Under the pieces are notes generated by a model. The model was not told the origin of the DNA. It made no database searches and saw nothing but the letters and a program-made list of their open reading frames with translations. A stretch of 64,000 bases of DNA, taken from Plecoglossus altivelis (Eukaryota > Chordata > Actinopteri > Osmeriformes > Plecoglossidae). The stretch spans positions 6,444,818 through 6,508,817 of the forward strand of contig BROE01000001.1 of the NCBI GenBank assembly GCA_036571765.1, given 5' to 3'. Shown one piece after another: positions 37,240-51,200 of this stretch (its first letter is position 1; every line of letters begins with the position of its first letter). Both the position numbers and the translations under genes were made by a program.

Positions 37240-40200
37240 ACACTTCTGTTCTGATCACAAAGGAAACCGAACCCTGGGCCTACACCCTTAATCTAGAGTG
37301 CTAACAAAAAACATTTTACTATAATTACTCAGCTTTTTTATTTAAAAAATAGACACAACAAAAAGCTAGTCTGTAACCACTCAATCAGACATAGCATAGT
37401 AGACTGGGATGGTTCAGTTGGACTCACTGGAGCAGACACGTCCACAACCACTGATCTCGTCCATTTCTCTATTCTGTCGTTGGTCTAGAGAACTCACTAA
37501 AACGATAGACCCATCAACTCTGTTTTGTTTATTGTTGTTGTAGTTGTAGTGTTTGTGCAGCTGTAGTGTTTGTGCTAAGCATCAGTGTTTTTGTTCCCTA
37601 ATGGCTGTTTATTAGCATGCTAGCTCAGAACAGCTGTTCAGTTTTATCCTTTTGGCAGTTGGACAGACATTGACAAACCCACAAAGGTTTGACTTCTTGG
37701 TCGGTCAGCTGAGAGGATTACTAATAACAAACCATGGGATCATCCTCATCATCATCATCACTTTAATCATCATCATTATCGTAATCCTCCAACTCCTCTT
37801 CAGCAGCATTACCAGGCAGCCTTTAACCAGCTACATCTAGAGGAAGTGTTAGAGTGGGCCCACACTAACCTATGTGAACTAAGCGTGTGATCAGTCATCC
37901 AGTACTCCTCCATCATCATCCCCGTCCAGTTGTCATCACCCTCTCGGTGATTGATTGGCTTAGAAGACCACTGCGAGCACCCAATCAGATTCCTGTCACA
38001 GCCAGACATAATGAATCACACCCAGCCTAGAGACAGAAGTGTTGAGTTTTCTTCCCAGACCAGATCCATCCCATATCATCAGCATTCCAGATTCATTCTG
38101 TTCCAGGTCACTTGAGGATCCCTTACCCCTTGGTCAGTCAAGGGAGACCTTCATCAAACCCACCCAATAAACAGAAAAGACCTCAACCACAGGTGAGGAA
38201 AAATGCCCTTTAAGGAACTAAAAAAGCCTAAGAGCTTCGTGTATCAGACGTGACACCTTTAAGTGTACAAAAGAGGGCAGCAGAGTGCCCTGTGGAAATC
38301 CTCAACTCGGCAGCCAATGACAGTTGTGCGTGCACAGGACATGATTGATTTTCTCCAGCTGATACACCCAAACCTCCTCTATCATCCCCATGTGTTTGCT
38401 CTGTTCCTTGTGTCCTTCTGTGGTAGGAACTCCAGTTCTCACCCCGCTAGTCAAGCACTAGCTCCTCAGATTTCCATAGCCCCAGGCTGTGCATGGAAAC
38501 ACCAAGGGAAAGCCTGCCTCTCCAGCTGGTAATGAGTCACATGATGCTGGTGCTCCTGCCGTCTGCTATGTCATCCAGCTGGCAGAGGGGCCACCTTGCC
38601 AGGGGGGGTAATGTGGAGTTCTACCCCAGATAATCTACACATGAGAACCCAAGTCACCCAAGTGTCCTTTTTGTGAGGCAATACAGTTGATCTTGATGGT
38701 ACTGTGGGGGTCTACCCCTTGTTTTTTCCACATGAACACCATGGAAGACTATGTAAGGTTTATGAATTACAATTTCGGGTTTTGCATGACTCAAACAAGC
38801 GTTGTCGGGTGGAAAGAATGACCTATTAGGCTGTCAGGTAAGGCATCTGGCCCCTGAGAGCAAAACAAACAGCGTTTCTTCTTCCAATCTGGGTGAAACA
38901 CTCCACGGTCGGCAGTTGTTTTCAACAGGCGTTAACTGCTGGACCCGACCAGCTGGACTGATCTCTGTTAGTGTTTTCATGGATTAATGGTTTGCTGAGA
39001 ATAAAACTAAACAGTAACCTGCGTCTACTCCAGAAAATTGTCATCTCTGTTTATAGCACCAGTGTCCACTTAGTGTCTAAAATCCTACACATGGAGACCT
39101 CTGAAAAGGACTCCATTACCCACCAGCCATGGCGTGGGAGCTGACTTCCCTTATGAAACTAGGTTCATTATTGGAATGTATAATGGATGATTGGAGTGGC
39201 TTCCATCCAGAACATAAATTCCAGGGCTGACAAGAGTGGTAGCTGTTATTAAATGTAACCATGTCCACAGAAACACACACAGAGAAAAACACACTCAGAA
39301 ACACACTGTAAACCTGCATTACAGAACGCTACTCAGACCTTCCTCTCTTCAAGTACAAAGATCTTCCAAACCACCTTCATATTCAACAAACACAGAGACA
39401 TTATTAATAAAGTCAAACAAGTCAACAGGGTGTTTTACCCCATACCAAGGGTAAAGTGTATGTGTGGCTGTGTCTCAGATGCCACTCACCTCCTGAGCTA
39501 CGATGCTGGAGATACGCACGGCTCGCTTGACACGCATGTTCCTGCACTCGTTTCCTCCGGAGGACGGCCCATCCTGGGACACCATGCTACCTCTGGTGCT
39601 CACAGACATAACTGCACACTCCTCTCTCTCCTCTTCTCTGTGTCCCTCTACTCTTCTCTCCCTATCAGAACTACACACATACGGTTTAGCTCCTGTTATC
39701 ACCACTCATCTCCTTGACAGACTCACATCCCCATCCCTCTTGCCAAGGAATCCCCCTTTTCTTCAGTCTTTCATACACAAATAGATTCAAACTCCCACGT
39801 TTACCTAACCCAACACTTCTCCACTGCCCCCCAGCCAGCTGCTTCCCCCTGGGCAACTTGGAGTCTTCTAGAGGTTGGGTTCAGGAAAACCAACCCTCCT
39901 CCCTCTTCTTTCGAGGGAGTCAAAAGGGAGATGTATGTTTCTGGGGTCCAGTTCACTGATGTTCTGTTGAGGTCCTGTCAGGCAGTCCAGTGTTTCTCCA
40001 ACAGGAAAGCCCAGATCTTACCTTCTGGTCTGTCCTGCTGGCTGGGGTTTACCTTCCTCCTACTCCTCTCTCCTCCTCCTCTCTCCTCCCCCACTCTCCT
40101 CTTAACTCCGCCTTGTTCATGATGACCCTGCCAGTTATGTAATGTTCAGACACACTGGGAACTCTCCCAACGTTGCTTTCTCTTTCACTCTAAATTTTTC

Positions 40201-40871
40201 TCTCAGACTTTCTCTCCGCCAGCCTAACACTATTTCGCTCCTTCACTTGTGCTTTAGTCTGCATCTGCAAGGTTTCACCCTCTCTGTCTCTCGCTCCCCC
40301 TCCACTTTTTTTCTCGCTTCTGTGGAAGTGCTTTCCTCTCAGCATCAGCTGTAATTGCAGCTGGCTGTCTGACCCTCCTTCTTTCCTCCTCCCCCTCCTC
40401 CTCTTCCTTTTTTCTCCTTTACCACCTCCCTCCTCTCCCCCATAGGCCAGCTGCAGGACTTTCCACTATCCCCACATAAACACCAACAAGCTCTCATAAA
40501 ATATCTCTCTCTATTACTTTGTCATCTTTCTTTAATTCATCCTCCAAGTACTTCTTACTAAGATACCTGGGGAGCCAGTACGATTCCTGCTCTCCACACA
40601 ACCGAGCCGCAGCTTCGTATCGCTTGTCCTCAAGTCACGCAGCCATGCACTAGCTTTGCTAAAGATAATCATGTACCAACTATAGAGGCAGAAGTTCCCA
40701 GTCTTGACTGGGCTGATGGGACCCTCCGTTGATACAGCTGATTATGAGTCATCTCCTCAGAGACACCTTTGCTCCGCCTTAACCAGCAGATGTACAGCGT
40801 CTCTCGTTCTTGTTATTTCTCTCTCTCTCTCTCGTTATTGCTCTCTCACTCATTCTCTACTTCTTTCGCCC

Positions 40872-40913
<42 letters not shown>

Positions 40914-43900
40914 ATGGACTTCCTGACACACAGGTGTAAAAGGTAACAGCTTTCCAATAAACAAAGGTGACAGTGAGTCCTCAGGGCACTGAGTAAACAC
41001 TCACACACACACATCAATACAGAATTGCACGGACTAATTGCAGACTGGGCCATATTTGTTTTATCACATTGTTCCCCTAACATTAAGAAATATATGCATA
41101 CATGATTGTGTGGGAGTTTATGAGCATATGTGTGTAAATGTTTGTGAGTAACCACAGCCTGTCTATTATGGAGTTGTCTTTATCTGTGGCCCATGTTCTG
41201 ACTGGCTGGCTCACCTTTCACCATCAGTGTCACACGCAGGTCAGTCTGCCGTTCACCCTGATCAGATGAGTGACTCGCTGACTTACTGACTGATTGACTA
41301 AAGCCCAATTTCCTTGCGGATGACGATGAGAGCTTGACTAAAAAAGCCTATCAGAACTTTTACAGCATTTAAGAAGACAGTAGCTATGTAAGCTTTCCAT
41401 CTACCTCACCAGCGGGGATCCTCCCATAGAGATATCACCAGCGCTGAGACCAAAGTTCCTGCCAGTAACAACATCTTTGCTACTCCAACAAAGCATGTAC
41501 ATCTGACTCACACCCCTATAGCTACACTTCAACATGCATGAAACTGTATATATGATGTACTTAGTTGAATCCAGAGGGGAAATCGATCAGGACCAAGACA
41601 CTATGTGTCAAAAATAAGCAGTGTGTGTGGGTAGTCTAGGTAGGTGTGATAAAAGCCACCTTCTCTCCCAGGGCTGGTATCTAAGGGTCAGAGCACAGAT
41701 GATGTATCTGTCTACTGTTTTCTATTGTGTGTGTGTGTGTGTGTTTATGTGTATGCATGTTTGTGTGTGTATGAGTAGGAGTGTGGATATTGATGTAATT
41801 GAATACTGTATAAAGGCATCAAAAAACTTTTGCTTGTGAAGAGCACATTTCCAAAAGAACAAAACCGCATTTGAATATGTGATGAATTCACAAACGTTTG
41901 ACCCACTACACAACAGCACAATACACAAGACACACCTTAGACTGCAATAATTCAGCTAACAGTCGTCTTGTAGAAGGTGAGATCCAGTGTCTCCCAACTG
42001 CACAGCATGGCTGACATACACAGAGTGTTCTCCCCATCAGGCAATTATATCTTTCTCACCATTCCTTTGAAATGAATCAAACCAAATGCAATCAAACATG
42101 TCATAAGCCTGAACGGAACTTGACCGTGTTGAATTGACATCCACTGGTGAGACACTTCTAAAAGATAAGAGGGCTGAGGTGAGTGGTTCTGTGGACAGCT
42201 CCAGTCCAGATCTTCACTGTGTAGATCCTAATTACAGCTAAGAATAGACAATCGAGCCTGTCTGCTCTCAGGAAGTTTCCATCACAACATCATTATCAAT
42301 GCCTCTGTCACTGTACACACATCCAACCCAACCAGACACGTCTCACACACATGCTGGCCAGCACACTGTATACACACACACACACAACAAAGATGAGGAT
42401 GCAGACGTAAACCTGTGCAGGATGTTATGAAACTGCTCTCATTCCATCTGCTAATGAATCATTTCCCTGGTTCCTTGTGATGTCATCAAAACACTGCCAG
42501 GGTGAATTAACTACGTGCCATCGACATGGGTAGCCCTCATAAATCACTTCTAACCCAATCTGCCCTCCACCTGAAATACCCCAAAGTTGGGGGACACTGA
42601 GGGAGACTGCAAGGTTACTCCTTGAACAAGTTAGTCACGTGACCAACATCAAGGGTACATCTCACAGTATACATGTATCCTATTCATATACACCCAGTGT
42701 CAGAGATATGAGAGATTGTGGCCTTGAGTTGAGATTATGGCAGAACTAATAACCAAGAATTATGACTATGTTTGTATTAATACGAATTGGTCTTTACAAT
42801 AACCTGTCAGTCCCTACCCTTGTCTGTAAACCGCACCTGCTCTCTTTGTCTCTGTCTCTCTCTCTCTCTCGCTCTCTGACTGATAGACTGGATTTAAGTC
42901 ATGATTGCACACAATAAAAAAGATGTTGCTACATCAGAAACACCTTAACATGTGCTTGCACTGAGCCTTCAGCATTTGTTTGCCTGCGGTCTGTCTGTCT
43001 ACAGAGATATGCAGAGAGATAATTGAAATAGTAAAAGGAGAAGCCACCGTTGATGAACAGAGTGAACCGTGCTGAGCTAGATGTTCCTCCACCTCGCTCC
43101 CTGCTGATGGAATGGGGACAGTGGAACAGATTGTGGGACCCCAAGGCTTTAGAGGGTTCCCTTGTTTAGACCTCCCGAACGTCCCTCCTGACATACTGCT
43201 GTGCTTGCACCGTTCGTCACACGTGTCTCTCTCCACTAAGTAATAATGTCAGCAAGGAGTCCTACACGGTTCATCATTTTCCAGTTTCAGTTCCGGACGG
43301 AGACGTACCAGTTTGACCTCCCCTGACGCCATGTTTTGTGTCCTTCGGCTAACACACTGGTGACGGTCGGGCTCTAACGAGCAACATCCATCCAGTCTGG
43401 ATAACCAGTTCTGTGGGCTTCTGTGGAGGCTGACAGCATCCTCTGCTCTACTGGGACAGCAGGTCAGCTGCTTCTCCTTCTGCTGGCACTCGCTCTGCCA
43501 GGCTCCATATGCCATTGTTCATCACACTGTATGTAAACATTAAACAAACAAATGCTCGCACATGTACAGTGTGTGGTCTTATGGGTGCTCGGAGCATCCA
43601 CGTGTTTCGACTTACGTAAATGCAATACGTACATGATGCTGTCTTGAGATTCCCAATAAGGAAGCACTGAATTGGTTAACTGAAATTTGGAGGGATTGGG
43701 ACTATCAGATGCATCGGTGAGCGGTGCACTAGACAGCCCTGAGTAGGCTCAGCATGAGAGCAGTTTGGGGAAGACAGCAGTAGAGACCTGCTGGATGAAC
43801 GAGGCCTCTGTGTGATTGATTGGAACGGTGTCTGATGAAGTGTGTGGGTCTGACGAGCTGTGTGTGTGAGTTTGGATAGAGTGTGTGTGTGTGTGTGTTT

Positions 43901-46900
43901 GTTTGAAAGAAGCCGGTTGTCAGTGTTTGTGTGTAAATCCTGGCTTGATTGTCCCCACACTGTGGTCACTCCTCATCCCCACGGTGATAACCCCAGCGAG
44001 AGGACACCGTTTGAAAAATGTCCCCAACAAATTCCAGCCACCACAGACTTTCCCAACAGAGATGGTTCTTTGCCCTCTCCTTTGTCTGTCTGATCTCTGA
44101 CTCATATTCACAGATGGTCTGATCTAGGGTCAGTTATGTCTACTAAATGAGATTACATAAACAAGAGAGGACCTAATCTTAAATCAGCCATCCTACTCTG
44201 AGATCTTTGGCAACTACGAACACAGTTCTCTACACACGGCAACGGCATCTCTGGAATCCATCACAACTGCAACTCCACAGAGACAAAGTAGATGTACGGT
44301 GTTCCACTTCCATATCTGTGCCGCTACACACAGCATTCCCTAGAGGAGACACCTTGTCATCCATTATCATGAGCAGCCTCAGGTACAAAGAGTAATGCTG
44401 AGAGCTCAGTCTGCTATTAGTAATACACAGCTCTGCTGGGCTGTGCTGGGCTGGGCACAGCTGACTGCAGAGTGGGACCGCCCGAGTCAGGACAGAGGCA
44501 GACAGAGGGGCAGGCAGAGTCAGGACAGAGGCAGACCAAGGAGCAGGCAGAGGCAGGACAGAGGCAGACAGAGGGGCAGGCAGAGTTAGGACAGAGGCAG
44601 ACAGAGGGGCATGCAGAGACAGGACAGAGGCAGACAGAGGGGCAGGCAGAGTTAGGACAGGGGCAGACAGAGGGGCAGGCAGAGGCAGGACAGAGGCAGA
44701 CAGAGGGGCAGGCAGAGGCAGGACAGAGGCAGACAGAGGGGCAGGCAGAGTTAGGACAGAAGCAGACAGAGGGGCATGCAGAGTATGAGAAGCCAACTAT
44801 CCTGATGATCATCTTTTTTGCAGAGAAGCAACAGACTGGCAAATTCTTAAACAGCTAAAGAAAAACAAAAGTCTACAACAGAGAGCCTCAGCTGTTAAAG
44901 CCTCTCTGTTAGAGATGTATAGATGGTGGCCACACCACCTGGTAGACATATTTATACAGAAGGATTTTAAAATCACCCACCTAAAATAACCTGATTAATG
45001 ATTGTATACAATGCAAGCAAACCTGATACACTTGTACTACTGATGCTTTTTTATTCATTCGTTGTCCATGTACATCGACACTACTCTAGACAACCTTTAC
45101 ACAACCAACATAGAACGTCTCCACAACCTCCATACGACCTTTGAATTGAGACCTTGAGCTACCAGGCCAACTATCAACTGTTGCAGTGTACTCATGGCCA
45201 TGTCAGGTGATGGGCAGGGCATCCAGAGGCTACACACGACAACAGGCCTTTATGAACCCTCCGTCAGCCTTTTTCAGGCATTAGCTGCATCCATGTAAAC
45301 CTCCAGGCCTTCCCCCACTACTGACACGTCCTGTCACCTGTCCCTTTGCCAACTAAAGCCCTCATCCATCCTCGTCCATCGTCCTTCCTGCTCATCCTTC
45401 ATCGTCTCTGCTTATCCATTATCTATGGATCTGCCCACTCTTTGTTTGTCTGATTCATTCAGATAAGCATCAGCACCTGTTCATCCTAGCCTGGCCCACT
45501 GGCTTCTCTTCCTTCTCATTGGCTGTTTATGCAAGCCGTACTGCTTGTTCTGAGGTAATTGATTGGCTGATCCGAAAGTGGGTCAGTATTCTGGGATGCA
45601 AGCAGAGGAGGCTAAGATGATGATGTGTGCGTGTCTGTGCATGTGTGGATGTGCTGAATCTCATCATTACCGTAAGGCCAAGCCGGGGCTTGAAATAAAT
45701 ATGATAAAACAAAATGTAGGTCCACCTCTACATTATCGCTTGTCACAGTGTATGTGTGTGTGTGTGTGTGTGTGCACGTGTGTGTGCACGTGTGCATGTG
45801 TGAATGTGAACGTGGATCCATTACAGCTCAAGGGCAGCAGTCACTGAAGCTTTGAAAAGCTTAGCTTAAATTGTTGGCACAGTTAAAGCGATGAACAGGT
45901 GTTTCCAGACCAATTATGACATTTTTGAAGTACATAAACTGTACTAGTGTATGACAAGCTCACATGACAATGTGCTGATGACGCACTCAGAAATACCTGA
46001 TATGGTGAGCTACAGCTATAGCTGCCACAGTCCAGCTATCTAGCTGGGACAGTTGCTCCTGTGCCAGGGCTGCCATCGTGTGGACACAGTGTGCAGCAAC
46101 GCTTCAGACCGTCAGCAACACGTGAGAGTGGCATGCGAGCATGACACAGCGGAGCCACTGACCTGCGTCACCTTCTCTGTGACGTTGTGGGTGCGGTCTA
46201 TGAGCTTGCAGGGAGCGATGATGTCGATGTCGCCGGGTGGCAGCGCCACCAGAGGTTCAGACGTGTCCGTGCAGGCGTGCGCAAGCTGCTGCACCTGGCT
46301 GAAAGTGCGGAAGCGAAACGGGTCAGAGTCCGATGTGGTGTTGGGCATACTGCTCTGACGGGTCATGGCACCTGGGGAGGGGAGGGGGAAGGAGGAGGAG
46401 GGAGTGGAGAGGAGAGGAGAGAGGTCTCAGTCACCAGCTCATGCCTAAGCCAAGCCCAGTCCAGCCTAGTCTAGCCCCAGCCCCAGCCTGTCCCAGCCCA
46501 AAGTTCTGACCCAGCCGCAGCCTGTCCCAACCCAAAGTTCTGACCCAGCCCTAGCCCTAGGCCAAGCCTTTTCCCTGTCCCACCTGTGCTGCTGGGCCGG
46601 TTGCGCAGCCTCCTCTCCAGGAGCGTTCTCCTTATCTTGATCTCATCCACAGAGGCAGCGTGCCTCAGGCTGCCCAGGCTTTCACACGACCGTCCAGGGA
46701 AGGGGCGGCTGTCCTCTCCGGCCCTCCATGGAAAGTGTAGGCGGGGGGAGGAGTGAGAGCAGCCCAGGGATAGAGACAGGGGCACCGGAGGGGCCTCCAA
46801 TGGGGGGTCGAGGGGGTCATCATCTTCATCCCATAGCAGCACACCTCCAGCCCCCATGGATCCCCCAAAGCGCTGACAGTCGGGTAGGGACAGCAGCTTG

Positions 46901-48252
46901 TCCAGGGCGACAGACTCATGGCCTAGGGGGGGCATGTTGCGATGGGGTCCCAGCTCAGAGTCGTCCTGCAGCGACCCTTTACTGCTGCTGAGAGAGCGCA
47001 GGAGGAGGCGGAACCTGCGCCGGCGTGCTGGGGGCCAAGGATCAAGGTAGCGAGAGGTGGGTTGGGAGAAGAGAAATTGGTGACAACAGAGTATGAAATG
47101 AATCGATTGTTCTGTAGCTTGTGGTTCTGAATGTGTCACACAAATAAAAGGAAGGCGTTACCCAGCGTGAGCCAGGGGATGGCTAGCTTCTGGCTGAGTT
47201 CTCTGCTGGGGGAGCTGCCAGCTGGTCTGGGGTCAGACGGCAGCTCAAAGTTCAGGATGAACATGATGACCAGACCGTCTTCATTCTTCACCGGGACTAC
47301 GTCTATCAGACACTGGAAGCACACTCCTGGATGCACACACAGACACATTGCAGTTCAGACTCCATCCTGTACATTCAGACTCTCCTTGGTTGAGCCCAGT
47401 TCTGGACTTCACGATAATGTCATGTTTGTATCCTCCTGTAGAGGGAGACACGCAACCAGACTGCAGAGCTGTGTTCTGCCTCCCCTAATCGAACTCACAG
47501 TGCACTATGTCACAGGAGACCCCTGGAAGACAACAGGGACTAGTGTGTGTGTGTACAGTATGTGTGTGTCTACAGTATCCGGCTCTCCCTCGTGAAGGAC
47601 AGATAGGACATGACCGGGCCTGGCCAGGGGACATGCGGCATCATCCAGGATTAGAGCCATGACACAAAACACTTATTCTGCCATAATTCACCTGATAGAC
47701 ATCAGCGCTACCATCTGCTACTGGACCCCTCGGTCCACTCCAGGATTCTAATCCACGCACACACGCATAGACACACATAGAGGACACACACAGAGCACAC
47801 AGCAGAGCTCACAGACACCCCATTATACACACTGAGGCTTACGGTCTTGGGCCAGGGAGAGCACCTTTCCTACTGTAACTGCTAAATAAGTTATCAAGCG
47901 TATTCTGCATTCGCAAGAGGTTTAAAACGGGATGTTCTCCTTGATTGTGAATCTTGTTCTGAGAAGATGCACTGTAATAACATTGTCTTCCCGACCATCC
48001 TGTGCTTTTTGATCTTTTTGCTTTGCATGAAAGGGACAGGCCTTTCTTCAACAACAGAAATTGTATTTGAGCCAGAAGTGTTCTTTTTGAAGAGAGCCAA
48101 GGACAAGGGTCATTAGGGACAGCACTGAAAACAGGATCACACTTTTCATGGAAACATAAGCACCGTATCAGGAGTTAGAATAAATGATAGGATTATAGCC
48201 CTGGAAAAGATTACGCCTCTCCCTATGACCTATACCACCCTATCACTTCCTT

Positions 48253-48296
<44 letters not shown>

Positions 48297-51200
48297 ACCT
48301 CTCTAGCCCACCGTAGTACAACACAGTGGCAGCAGATCTTGTATAGCAGATGTGTTTGTCTGTGAAGGATTTCCATATTAGCCGTAGGAGGTGAATACGA
48401 ACTCTTGATCAGTCAGTGCTTCCTCAGGATACAATTCTGCAACACACGTACAAACACTGCATTTTTTATTTTCCCGATGATAGACTGGACCACAAAAATA
48501 ATATCTGTATAGGAATGACAATCTACAAGGGAAACTCTCCACCTGGCTCATGATGATAAACATCTAAACTGATCTGAGACAAGACGTTCTTGGAACGATG
48601 ACTGATTAGATTGTTGACACATTGCCTTAAAAGACTGGCTGTCCATGCAGAGGTCCATCCATGTATTGATCTCTGATATTTGTGATTGGGACCCCGAGGA
48701 AATCAGGCTCATCTAAATGAGCACATTAATCCTAAAAGTCCCACGATCGATCAGGTTCATTCATCTGAGCACTAGAATATGACCCTAGACTTGATGAGTC
48801 TTCATCAGGGACAACAATGATGTCCCTTTATAATATGGCAAGACTGCAGAAGTAAACATACAAAAGGATATTTCAGACATGGGCAAGCTTTGAGTTATCA
48901 TAAGACATGTTTTGTTCGAAGAGAGAGCAAACGTCAACACCAATGTTTAGGTGTATTATTGTGTTCCATTAAGGACCGCCGTGAGATATATTTTGAATTG
49001 AGATCCATTCTTTTGTCCTGTAGAAGTTGTACTAGAAGTTCCTTTATTGGTCATCAATGGTCTCACAGTATATACTGTATAGACCCGCATAATTAATTAC
49101 CTCATCAATAATATCAACTTCATCTTCAACCTAATAATAACCCCACCAGTTAGATTGAAATAGATCACTGAGATTAGCAGTGGAGTCGTCATTTGAGCAT
49201 ATAGATTATTTATCTGGTGGTCGATCGTTCATCTTAATCCATTCAAACCCCTTGCCTTAATTAATTTAGTCTAATTAATGAATGTGAAATGTAATGTTTC
49301 AAAGTCTTCACTCCTATAGGGTGCCTACCAGTGTTGGTAATGGATGACTCCTGTGGGGCTGGGAGAGTTGACTGTCCTCATAAGGAGGCTGAATGTCAGA
49401 GTGGTCAAGCCCACCAAGGAGAGTCATTATAGGGGCCAGTCTACATGGGAAATGGAAACCTAGAGCGAGTAGAGAGCAGAGGGTGGGCCCAGGGGGTGAG
49501 ATGCTGGGGTCTGTCTACCCCCCCACCCCCCACCCCACCCCCCTCTCTCTGTCTCTCAGGGGATATTCATCTTTATCCGGGAGGGGTATTCACTAATTGC
49601 TGTCATCTATTTCTCTCCAGTCTGTGTATGCCTGGGAGCTGATCTCCAGCCCTCATTATCTGACAGTATTTAATCCCGGGTCTATTCTCCCTTGGATCAT
49701 TAGAAAATAATGGCCTTTCAGAGAACCGACGACTGAGACTTTCTAGACTTTATTCTAAAACCCCTTTTTTCAAGTTAAATATTGCCGTCAGTACTGGGTA
49801 CTGGGTTTGGTGTGGTGCAGTAAAGGGTTATAGTATGAAGTAGGGCTATCGCCGCCTTTTTAATGGCATAGAGGTCGTCCAAACCAAACACAGAGGTGAG
49901 CTTCTGAAAAGTTCCACACTCCCTCAGTACTGTTCAGATAGTGTGTATTGTCACAATTACATGTGTGTCATGGTCATAACGTCCTCCAAGCCCTCTTCAA
50001 AACCTTCCAACCACCCTTAGGACCATGTTGCTGCCTCAGCAGGCCAATCGCCCTCACACAGTCAGCACTGCTGACCATGCACCCTAGTGACCACTGTGGC
50101 AACATCTCCCCCTCTCCCTTGCAGAGCAAAAAAGCAATAATTCACATGGGGAAAAAAACAATAACAGAACTGGTAGAGGGGTGAAGATTGGACATGAAAT
50201 ATTCATTCAGACAGGCGATCCTATATCCATACTGTCTGTGCTGATGAAATCCTGTCTGTAGCGATGGGGAGGGAAAGACAGCAGGATAAAGGAATCAAGG
50301 AGAATATAACTTCTTTCGAAGGATGCAAGAACACCAAATGGAGACTTCATTCAAAGGTAAAATGGACAATCTACCCAACAGCAATGTACCCTCTCACAAG
50401 TACACCCACAGCTATGCTCATCGGCCAGTCATATCCCCATCAGCCACAGTCCTGACAGAGAGAGGGCTGAGTGTCACAGAAGCTTATGATCTGTATCGGC
50501 AGCTAATTGGTTATGATTAGAAGCTTTGCTTTACCGCGTCCCTCTGTAATATTCAATGTTTGCCCTCTATGCCTCAACACGATTACTGTCTCTGAGGAAC
50601 TGTTCAGAGAGACACCCCAACACTGATAGAGAGAGGAAGACAGGATGAGACACAAAGAGAGAGTAAGAGAGAGAAAGACCGAGAGAATGAGAGATAGAGA
50701 GCGAGAGAGACCAAGAGAGAATGAAAGAGAGAGCGAAAGAGATCGAGAGAGAATAAGAAAGAGAGAGCAAAAGAGCAAGACCTCCGCCTCTCACCCCCTG
50801 GGCCCATCTTCTGCCCTCTACTCTCTCTGGGTTTCCATTTTCCATTATGACGGGCCCCTACGATGACTCTCCTTGGTGAAGTTGACCACTCTGACATTCA
50901 GTCCCCCAGCCTCACAAGAGAGATGATGAAACCCTTCCGAAAGCTCCCTTCAATTATAAATGAAAGTCAGCAAGTACTGTAGATACGCAAAGAAACAAGT
51001 TTCAAATTGAAAAGCCAATTACACACAAGCTCCAAGAGAGAGGCATCGGAATACCTCAGTGTCCCACTATATGCTTGAGTGTGTCATGTGGTGAAACACA
51101 TAGCGTGTTAGTGTGCATCATGACATTCACCCTGAAAATGTGTCCAAAAATATTTCCCTCTTTGAACCAATTCATTATGTCTGTGTATGCGTCATTGGTC

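Larger units (their letters stand above)
34801..39489. other. kcnh2 intron between exon 6 and the ERG1b exon
   Basis: Non-coding. It contains a purine minisatellite (34,830-35,025), a CA microsatellite (35,743-35,912) and a GGCA run (37,150-37,240). No other exon is seen. Confidence 0.6.
40451..46162. other. kcnh2 intron between exon 5 and the ERG1b exon
   Basis: No further exon is seen. It holds a CT microsatellite (40,865-40,909), a short TG run near 41,730 and the 33-bp minisatellite (44,484-44,782). Confidence 0.55.

Noticed and set aside
44230..44858. Repeating 11-residue peptides on both strands
   Set aside because: Artefact of the 33-bp minisatellite in a kcnh2 intron.
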